NCBI GenBank assembly: GCA_019163175.1
Contig: JAFLKN010000030.1
Coordinates: 62,001 to 126,000 of the forward strand
Reading direction: 5' to 3'
DNA length: 64,000 nucleotides
From: Prolixibacteraceae bacterium
Lineage (GTDB): Bacteria > Bacteroidota > Bacteroidia > Bacteroidales > Prolixibacteraceae
In this document: piece by piece, positions 7,238 through 14,501 of the stretch
Layout: each line of letters opens with the position of its first letter
Numbering within the stretch: the first letter of the stretch is position 1
Position numbers and translations under genes: made by a program
Notes under the pieces: generated by a model
Told to the model about the DNA's origin: nothing
Database searches by the model: none
What the model saw: only the letters and a program-made list of their open reading frames with translations

Positions 7238-10200
7238 TTACTGAGCCCCAAAGGAAATAACCGCTTCAGCAAGTCGTTTGGCCAAAGCTTCCGCTTCAGC
7301 CGGCGTGAACTGATTACTATTCCCGGAAAAATAGCCCATAGGTAGTTTCTCGATGTCCGCATAAACAAATGGAATTTTGTATACATCTTTTCCCTCAAAA
7401 AACTGGTCTGCAATCCGATTCAATTCACTGGCTTTTTTTGCACGCTGCTTATCTTTTCCATATGCGGATGGAATCGGGATCCAGTAGATCTTCTGCGAAT
7501 GTTCCGCCAAAATTTTCCATACAGCATTAAGGTTGTGCTCGAAATCAGATATCAGGCCGGGATCATCCAAATCCCATTCCCCGATCGAAAAGACTACGCG
7601 TGCATATTTTTTATCGCCAATCTGCTCGCGCAGTTCATGAGCAGCCTGAGCGCTTTGGGTCAATGCACCCGGTTGGTTCAGACGTACGACCTCGGCCAAC
7701 TTTTTCTCCAATGGTTTAGCAATCCCCAGGGTCAGCGCATCGCCGAAGAAGCCCATCAGCGGCAATTCATCATCCGAAGCAACCGCATGGATCCGGGTGT
7801 CTTTGAGATAATCGGGCATAGGATTGGGCACCCCGTAGTATTGACGCTGTACCGGATCGATCTGCCGGTCATAAACCGCGAAGCGCGCCATCTGATCTGT
7901 ACGAGGTGCTGAATCGTACACGACGTCCGCCGGAGCAGGAGCCGCCCCGCCAAAAGAGACGCCTAGATTGGTGAGCATCGTTTGCATCAGACGTTTGGCT
8001 TTTTCGCTACCGGCTTCAAGATCAAGCTGCGAAATCAGCACACGTCCGCCTCCGACAACAAGTTCCATGACGACCGGATCGCGATTGACAAACCAGCTGT
8101 TCTGACGCAGATCACGCACACCATTAAGGTTCTCGCCGTACAGATTGTCGGGCGTTTCGGAACCGATGTGCCAGTTGCTGATCAGCACCTCATGATCAGC
8201 CGCCGCCGAAACCGGGTTCATCCCTTCGATTTCAATCCCTTGACGGAACATAGGCGTTCGCTTCCAGTCGAGATCCAGATTGGCTAAGCCGGCCAGCAGC
8301 GGGCTGAAGTTCGGTTCGAACGGATACGGGGCCAGAATGCCATCATAATAATCAACCCATTCGCTGGGCGAACCAAGCCGCGCCCACGAAACCGGAGCTT
8401 TGATGCAGTTAAAGCGCTGTCCGAAATACGGCTCGGTTAAACGCAGCGGCTTTCCGCAAATTTCACGAACGAGTTTGATGGTCTCCGGAGTCACTTCCGA
8501 GAACCAAACCGTTCCGCCCTTTTCGAGATGGGCAATCAGATCGTCTTTTGCCGCCGAAAGCGCCTGGACATTCTTCGCATCCACCGCCGCAATGTTCGAC
8601 GCCGAAAGATCAGGCTGCACACTCGCACCCAACGTCTTCAGCCAGTTTGCAAACCGGCCATCGCCGATCACGCACAGATTAGCGGCCGTCTCAGCGGGTT
8701 GATATTGATCAAGATAATTGACCATCCGGTTGAGAAGGAATCCAGCGACAGGCTCCTTAAGGTTGCCTGTATTCAGAGCGCTCTCAAGCACAACACCGCG
8801 ACCAATAAAGGTTTCTTGCAGAGCGGCACCCGATCCATCTTTGTTGCCGAAAAGAATCCGGCGAACATTGCGGCCTGTCGGAGGCGTCAAGTTGCGGGTG
8901 GCACTTCCTCCGCGCCAGAATGAAAAGTCCTCCTGCCCCAGTCCGGCGACCAGGCGATGAGTGGCCGAACCCGACTGAACGGTCGCGGAAGGTTCTGATC
9001 CGCCACGCAGGCCGATGGTATTGAACTGTACAGGACTTTCCGGATTCGTTTCTCCAAACACAAAACCGACGGCCGAAACACGACTAAAGTCGGGCACGAT
9101 CGATTCGCCAGTCGCAACCACAGACCCAGACTCAAGGCGAACGGGTTCCCAAGAAAAGAGCAAACAGTCGAATGTCAACGAACCAAAAAGGGCGGTTGGA
9201 AATTCCCTCGTCATCACGCCTTCATCTTTTTTCCCGCAGACAAACCAACGGCCGAACGAATCGGAGAGCATAGGCCGAATTGTTTTGCGGTAAAACGGTG
9301 CTCCGCCAGCATCTTTCCAAGGTTTGTCGTAGCCGTCCTTATCCGGTGCCTGCCACAAACCATAGTCCAATTGAATCAAACCAGTTGCAGAAAAATCAAA
9401 TGTCCCATCGAAGTCGAAGGTTACCCAAGCTCCCGGAACGGGATTTTCAACATTGAAGCTTCTGTCGGTCAAGGTGGACCGTTCCTGTCCGGGAGTCCCG
9501 AAAGCCAGTTTCGATTCGTCCGACAACGTGTGTTTTTCGATCCGACCGGAAAACCCTTTAAATGTCCCTTTTGGAACTATGCTGTGATGGCTGAGCTGTT
9601 TTCCACCTGCCGCTTCGTCTGCCGACAGCACCAACACGCGTACCCCTTTGGAGACGAGCGGCTCCCAAGCTGAATCAACCGAGTCGGCAATAATCAATTT
9701 CGCGGTCTGCACGGGCACGCCAGCACCTCCGAAAATCCGCTGTAAAGAGTTCCCGACCACGGCGATCTTCCGGGATGCCAAATCGACTGTCTGAAAAGCG
9801 GGAAAGATTTTCGCCTCGGTTACCATCCGATACCCGGTTTCACCTTTGCTTGAGAACTGCCGAACCAGTCGCACTGGTGTAACATCATCAACTTTCGGCA
9901 GTCTCCACTCCGATGTGAATTTGGGCACATACTCCCCCGCCGCCAGAGAGACGTCGCGTTTCACAGAGGTCAACACCTTCCCTTCTGGGGTTTCCACCCG
10001 GAATTCAACCCGGTTCGCTGGTCGATGATCCTCATAAAATAAACGACCGCTACGCTCCACCGTCTGGCCGGAAAAGAAGGTGCGTTCCTTTGAATCATCG
10101 GGGCAACGAACCCGCGCCAGAAATTCTTTAAAACAATAGAGTCCCGGATTGGGCTGGAACTCGGGCAGGGTCGGATCCCAAATATTATGGGTTGATGAAC

Positions 10201-12121
10201 ACGGATTGATGAAGAACGGCTTCATTCCTTTCGCCCCCTCAATCTGATCGTATTGAGGATAAAACCGCTGGAAGTTGTTCGACGGCTGATAACGATAAAA
10301 TACATAACTGAACTCCCACGGGACGTAGGCGTTCACCCGATAAAATTTTCCATTGATTTCTTTGCCGTCGGCAAAACTTTCAATGTCAGAGCGAAGCTTT
10401 TCCCAGCCGTCGCGCCAGATACCGGTCGCGACATCCTGGGAACTGATTTCATAGCCTGCCGGGCCGAGCTTCAACGGACGATCGTGTTGCCAGACATCGC
10501 CGATTTCATCCCACACCATCGGTTTGTCGGGACCGTATTTTGCCCAGTCGTTCCAGACACTGGCGGCGGCGTAATGCTTCGATAGCACATCGCCGTGCAG
10601 ACTATATCCGCTGAAGTCGCTATTGAAGGCTGGGCGAGTTGGATCCAGCTTGCGGCAAAGCTCGATCAAATGAACAGGCTCTGGAAAATTACGCCAATGA
10701 AGCTCGTTGGCCACCGACCACATGAGTACCGACGGATGGTTACGTAACCGCTTGACCATCATTTCCGTGTGCGCCATTTGCAACTCCACCGGCGGGAGAC
10801 GGAAATGATGTGCCGCTTCGGAAAGAAACAAAAATCCCATCTCATCTGCCGCATCATACAGTGCTTCATCTCGGGGATAATCATGTAATCGCATCAATTC
10901 AAGGCCCTGATCCTTCAGCTGACGAATCCACGATTCGGCATATTCCTTACTGTGCTGCAAATCGCCGCTCTCGTGTCCTCCGTGCCCACGCAGAAAAATT
11001 TCCCGTCCATTCAGGTAAAGGTGCTGATTTTCCCAGGTGATTTCCCGGAACCCGAAGCGAAGGCGGTACCGGTCCAGAACCGTTTTGTTTTCACTCACCA
11101 CCTCGGTTTCAAGGTAATGCAGATACGGGTCGTCAATCGACCAAAGATGCGGATTTTTCCAGACCTTGGAGGTTTTCAGCGTTTTCTCTTCACCGGGAGC
11201 CAGCGTCACCTTCTCTTTATCAGCCCATTGCTGAACGACCCGGCCCTCTGCATCCATTACTTTAAAGCGCAGACTCACGGTTTGCGGGGCGGTGCCGTCG
11301 TTGCGCACCGGAACATCATAGGCCAGCATGCTCTTAGAAACCGAGGTTTGAATGAATATATCGGGTGTCACGCGGACTTCCGGCACAAATTTCAGAAACA
11401 CGTCCTGATAGATTCCGCGGCGGTTGCTGTTATAATCCTCAAACAACCCGCAGGTTTTATCGGCAGCGATATAGACCTTTAGCTGATTCTCTCCGGCCTG
11501 AACCAGATCAGTAATGTCGAATGCAAACGGAACATAGGAGTCGCTCCAGTTTCCCGCCTTTTGTCCGTTCACCTCGACCGTCACGATATGACGAACCCCA
11601 CCGAAATGGATCAGCACGCGCTGATTTTCCGGAACCTCGGGGATTTGAATAGTGCGGTTGTACATTGCGGCACGGTCGTACCAAGCTTTCGGGTACCCCC
11701 AGACATCCCAATGATCTTTACCCCACAGCTGATCCTGTCCCGCAAAGGAGCCTGGAACCCGAACCTTCGCAGGTTCATCAAAGCCATCAACCTTCAGTTC
11801 CCAGGTTCCGTTCAGGCAGATCTCCGTTCGTAAAGTACTCTTCTCTAAACCATTTGACGCCTGGTAATTAATTTGTTTATCTTCGGTTCTACCACCCCAG
11901 TGTTGATTGATATGGTCACGGTGAGCGCCCTTATGAACGGTGATCGTATCCTCTGGCTCTGCAATGACTGCATCTTCGATGGACTTCAAGAGCATATTCT
12001 TATGTCCGTTGGTTACATCAAAGTCTGTAATCGCAACATGGTTGTTCGTCCGTGCAGAGTTAGCCCCCATCAATAAGAAGCAAATTACTGTCATCGTTAG
12101 TGCTAAACACATCTTATACAT
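7238..12121 (-). CDS. giant secreted glycoside hydrolase family 2 protein with degenerate SGNH-like C-terminal domain
   Basis: The 1627-residue protein has a signal peptide (MYKMCLALTMTVICFLLMG). Residues ~27-92 copy the start of the beta-helix proteins further along the locus. From ~98 (LNGTWELKVDGFDEPA) come the GH2 sugar-binding and Ig-like domains, then a TIM barrel. Its acid/base is Glu473 in SVANELHW and its nucleophile Glu539 in MVWDEIGD. GH2 enzymes remove beta-linked galactose, glucuronate, mannose or related sugars from glycan ends; the specificity here is unknown. After ~780 come long beta-rich segments. The last ~175 residues resemble an SGNH hydrolase but lack all catalytic residues: GDA for GDS, GEWD for GxND, NSNQ for DxxH. 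The gene is clearly more GC-rich than its neighbours, which suggests transfer from another phylum. Confidence 0.88.
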   Translation of the reverse strand: MYKMCLALTMTVICFLLMGANSARTNNHVAITDFDVTNGHKNMLLKSIEDAVIAEPEDTITVHKGAHRDHINQHWGGRTEDKQINYQASNGLEKSTLRTEICLNGTWELKVDGFDEPAKVRVPGSFAGQDQLWGKDHWDVWGYPKAWYDRAAMYNRTIQIPEVPENQRVLIHFGGVRHIVTVEVNGQKAGNWSDSYVPFAFDITDLVQAGENQLKVYIAADKTCGLFEDYNSNRRGIYQDVFLKFVPEVRVTPDIFIQTSVSKSMLAYDVPVRNDGTAPQTVSLRFKVMDAEGRVVQQWADKEKVTLAPGEEKTLKTSKVWKNPHLWSIDDPYLHYLETEVVSENKTVLDRYRLRFGFREITWENQHLYLNGREIFLRGHGGHESGDLQHSKEYAESWIRQLKDQGLELMRLHDYPRDEALYDAADEMGFLFLSEAAHHFRLPPVELQMAHTEMMVKRLRNHPSVLMWSVANELHWRNFPEPVHLIELCRKLDPTRPAFNSDFSGYSLHGDVLSKHYAAASVWNDWAKYGPDKPMVWDEIGDVWQHDRPLKLGPAGYEISSQDVATGIWRDGWEKLRSDIESFADGKEINGKFYRVNAYVPWEFSYVFYRYQPSNNFQRFYPQYDQIEGAKGMKPFFINPCSSTHNIWDPTLPEFQPNPGLYCFKEFLARVRCPDDSKERTFFSGQTVERSGRLFYEDHRPANRVEFRVETPEGKVLTSVKRDVSLAAGEYVPKFTSEWRLPKVDDVTPVRLVRQFSSKGETGYRMVTEAKIFPAFQTVDLASRKIAVVGNSLQRIFGGAGVPVQTAKLIIADSVDSAWEPLVSKGVRVLVLSADEAAGGKQLSHHSIVPKGTFKGFSGRIEKHTLSDESKLAFGTPGQERSTLTDRSFNVENPVPGAWVTFDFDGTFDFSATGLIQLDYGLWQAPDKDGYDKPWKDAGGAPFYRKTIRPMLSDSFGRWFVCGKKDEGVMTREFPTALFGSLTFDCLLFSWEPVRLESGSVVATGESIVPDFSRVSAVGFVFGETNPESPVQFNTIGLRGGSEPSATVQSGSATHRLVAGLGQEDFSFWRGGSATRNLTPPTGRNVRRILFGNKDGSGAALQETFIGRGVVLESALNTGNLKEPVAGFLLNRMVNYLDQYQPAETAANLCVIGDGRFANWLKTLGASVQPDLSASNIAAVDAKNVQALSAAKDDLIAHLEKGGTVWFSEVTPETIKLVREICGKPLRLTEPYFGQRFNCIKAPVSWARLGSPSEWVDYYDGILAPYPFEPNFSPLLAGLANLDLDWKRTPMFRQGIEIEGMNPVSAAADHEVLISNWHIGSETPDNLYGENLNGVRDLRQNSWFVNRDPVVMELVVGGGRVLISQLDLEAGSEKAKRLMQTMLTNLGVSFGGAAPAPADVVYDSAPRTDQMARFAVYDRQIDPVQRQYYGVPNPMPDYLKDTRIHAVASDDELPLMGFFGDALTLGIAKPLEKKLAEVVRLNQPGALTQSAQAAHELREQIGDKKYARVVFSIGEWDLDDPGLISDFEHNLNAVWKILAEHSQKIYWIPIPSAYGKDKQRAKKASELNRIADQFFEGKDVYKIPFVYADIEKLPMGYFSGNSNQFTPAEAEALAKRLAEAVISFGAQ

Positions 12122-12194
12122 AATATTCTCTATTTGTTTCTGACATTCCAGTCAATTTTTTTTCCATATTTATTACTTGGTCTCCATTTAAAAT

Positions 12195-14069
12195 TTAGTC
12201 TATCCATTTCAAGTTTCTAAACTCCGGTTTTTCACCAATCCATTTAGCTCCCAGTTCTAACTTCTTATTTTCGGAATCAATTTTTTCATTTAATGTTTCC
12301 TGCATACCCAGCCGCAATTCCATTATTCCATTCCAACCGGGCAATGATTCTCCCTTTGCATTTTGAAAGTCTTTTTTCGATAAAACTACACGTTGCCATT
12401 CCTTACTTCCTTTAAGAAGAACTTCTGAAGCGTATGCATCAATTCCAACCACCAATTTATTAGGTTTAGCCGAAAGGACCTCAAAAGCAAGTTTTGCATT
12501 TTCAGGTGCTTTCCATTTGTCATCGTACAATTTGTGTGTTTTGCGTGCCCAATCTTCAGGTTTGTAGGTAAACCATTCTTTTCCCCAGTCCCCTTTGAAG
12601 GTTTCTATGGTTAGAGAGGGTTTCATGGTTGCATTCACTCCGGCCGCTTTGAGCTGCTCCGGCCCCGCCATTGTCATGGTTGACGAAAGGTTGAATTTGT
12701 CAGCTGAATAAATTCTATAATAATACCCTGCACCAGTAATTGGCTGATCTAGTGAATAAACTACGTTGGCATAGACCCAAAGCGGTTTGTCTATACTGAA
12801 TACAGGCACTTGGGCAATCCAGGATTTCCCCTTTTTAGTGGTTTGGGCATTAAACCAAAAGCGGTTGATGGTGTTCTCCCGGTTATCTGCCTTTCCATCC
12901 ATCTGCCCTTGCTGAGTATAGTAAACATCAACAGACAAGATTTTTCTGGATGCATCAGGTGTTACCAAAAAAGTCGGCACGCCATTTTTGGTTTTCAGTT
13001 CCAGCGAACTTTGGGGTGTTTCCGGAAAAGTGAAGGTTCCTTTCAGATATTGATCGAACCAAAGCTGCGTGGCAACTTCACACTCTGCATTGTCCTGATG
13101 ATTGTGATGAGCAGAACAAGTTATGCGCCAATTTTTGCTTTGAATCTCAGTCAACGCTTGCTTTAAATCATTGATCCGTCCATGAAAATCATTTGATGGA
13201 TTAAGAAAGATTATTGGACAGTTGATATTTTTTAAATATAGATCATCACCGAGGGTTGCAGTAAAAAGTAGATTATTATTGTATCTGTCGCTAACACCTC
13301 CACAGGAAGGTGCAGATGCTTTAACCCTTGTGTCTGACCCTGTTGTTAAAACGGTGAGTTTGCCCCCCATTGAGTGGCCGTAAACTCCGAGTTTTTCAGG
13401 ATTTACCTCCGGTTGCTTTTCAAGAAAAGTCAGTGCCCGGCGAGCCCCAACAGTACACAAAAACCAACTGTTATTACGCGGCGATTCTTTGGAATCTAAA
13501 GTCCAGGAGGCAGTTGGAATTTCAACAAAAGAGTTCTCCGGATATTTGCTAGGAGCATGATATCCATCGAGTGCTCCCCAATCCGTGGTGACTTTATATG
13601 CTAAATCATGGGTTGCTCCATACCAAAAAAGTTTAACAATTTCATGATTAACCACGTAACCCGGTGCATTTATCCGGCCGGCCCAGGCAATGGAAATCGT
13701 GGCATAACCACGTTTGGCATTGGTAAGAACAGCCTGATAATCGGCATACTGTCCGCCTCCATGAATTTGCACCAGACCTGGCAGATTGGTCGCTCCTTTT
13801 GGATATCCGTAAATAGCAGCCATCATCGCTTTCTGGCCTTTAAAGATTCCAATCCGGTACCGGAGAACCTTCATAACCACTCCGTCCTCTTCCCACTCTT
13901 TAAGAATTTCGGTATTCAGTGGTTCTTTGCGAGGGGCATAGTCTTTCCAGAGCTCTTCAAGGGTTTGAGGGACTTTGCCGTTTCCGAAAGAGCTGAATGT
14001 TTCCTGGCTAAAGCTTTGCTGGCAGGGAAAAAGCAAATAAATGAAAGTAATTAGCAGTAAGTATTTCAT
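12195..14069 (-). CDS. secreted alpha/beta-hydrolase, acetylxylan-esterase-like (carbohydrate esterase)
   Basis: The 624-residue protein starts with a signal peptide (MKYLLLITFIYLLFPCQQSFS). Its alpha/beta-hydrolase core has an oxyanion loop HGGG (103-106) and a nucleophile elbow GHSMGG with Ser233. The candidate acid is Asp294 (NPSNDFHG), and the histidine lies within AHHNHQD (321-325). This layout matches the dienelactone hydrolase/acetylxylan esterase group that strips acyl groups from polysaccharides. After residue ~345 comes a beta-sandwich extension that ends with a carbohydrate-binding-like segment (LAFEVLSAKPNKLVVGIDA ... ELRLGMQETL). It is 73 bp from the GH2 gene on the same strand and probably co-transcribed with it. 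Substrate acyl group and sugar are inferred only from context. Confidence 0.8.
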   Translation of the reverse strand: MKYLLLITFIYLLFPCQQSFSQETFSSFGNGKVPQTLEELWKDYAPRKEPLNTEILKEWEEDGVVMKVLRYRIGIFKGQKAMMAAIYGYPKGATNLPGLVQIHGGGQYADYQAVLTNAKRGYATISIAWAGRINAPGYVVNHEIVKLFWYGATHDLAYKVTTDWGALDGYHAPSKYPENSFVEIPTASWTLDSKESPRNNSWFLCTVGARRALTFLEKQPEVNPEKLGVYGHSMGGKLTVLTTGSDTRVKASAPSCGGVSDRYNNNLLFTATLGDDLYLKNINCPIIFLNPSNDFHGRINDLKQALTEIQSKNWRITCSAHHNHQDNAECEVATQLWFDQYLKGTFTFPETPQSSLELKTKNGVPTFLVTPDASRKILSVDVYYTQQGQMDGKADNRENTINRFWFNAQTTKKGKSWIAQVPVFSIDKPLWVYANVVYSLDQPITGAGYYYRIYSADKFNLSSTMTMAGPEQLKAAGVNATMKPSLTIETFKGDWGKEWFTYKPEDWARKTHKLYDDKWKAPENAKLAFEVLSAKPNKLVVGIDAYASEVLLKGSKEWQRVVLSKKDFQNAKGESLPGWNGIMELRLGMQETLNEKIDSENKKLELGAKWIGEKPEFRNLKWID

Positions 14070-14078
14070 CGCTTGTAA

Positions 14079-14390
14079 TTATTCAATTTCCAATTCTATA
14101 ATTGAATCAATTTCATCCCTGTTCTTCACGGGCAAATCAATTTCAACCCCATTTTTAGTTTGTTTAACCACCGGATTTTTTACATTTAATCCTTTGCTGT
14201 TTCTGATTTTTTTTATTGAGCGAAGGCAACACCAGAGGAGAACCATCTTTGGGCCAATTCAGGATATGCACATAAATTTTGTTGTCTTTGAAAGTCATTC
14301 CGCCCCATTCGCCATTTGGAACTGGGCCGCCACGTGAATTTGCACCCCACTTGCCATGCTTTCAGTCTTTTTCTTTGTTTCCTGTATTCA
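14079..14390 (-). pseudogene. internally deleted GH29 alpha-L-fucosidase remnant
   Basis: In one frame the minus strand reads KHGKWGANSRGGPVPNGEWG then MTFKDNKIYVHILNWPKDG. After a frame change in an A-run it ends NGVEIDLPVKNRDEIDSIIE. This is the C-terminal part of a GH29-type alpha-L-fucosidase. Its upstream edge (CAGGAAACAAAG...CTGAAAGCATGG) matches the signal-peptide end of the intact fucosidase gene at 17220-19010 (CAGGAAGCGAAG...CTGAAAGCATGG). A few N-terminal codons are thus joined to the C-terminal ~80 codons, with the catalytic domain deleted. It occupies most of the 14070-14501 gap and cannot encode an active enzyme. Confidence 0.6.
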
Positions 14391-14424
14391 TTGGTTTTAA
14401 GTGTTTTGTTTTCTAATCTCTTTC

Positions 14425-14497
14425 GGGGTTAGTTCCCCGCCGCTCTGCGGCGAATAAGAAGTAATTCCCGAAGATACCCCACTGCTATGCGGCGGGG
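14425..14497. repeat. GC-rich REP-like palindrome pair
   Basis: Two GC-rich palindromes stand out from the AT-rich spacer. The first, 14425-14452, has GGGG/CCCC arms followed by a perfect CGCCGC-TCT-GCGGCG hairpin. The second, 14477-14497, is CCCC-ACTGCTATGCGGC-GGGG. The unit CCCCGCCGC occurs on opposite strands in the two halves. This is the look of a dispersed REP-type element. It lies directly after the stop of the DUF5054 gene and could also act as its terminator. Confidence 0.5.
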
Positions 14498-14501
14498 AGG
14501 T

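Noticed and set aside
8400..8923. Overlapping plus-strand open frames opposite the GH2 gene
   Set aside because: GC-rich coding DNA commonly leaves long antisense frames; the GH2 frame has motifs and domain continuity, these have none.
10952..11482. 176-codon plus-strand frame opposite the GH2 catalytic domain
   Set aside because: Antisense to conserved GH2 motifs; no start signal or family.
11873..12060. Treating the first ~65 residues of the GH2 protein as an ordinary linker
   Set aside because: The stretch aligns along its length with beta-helix protein N-termini in this window, so a captured segment explains it better.
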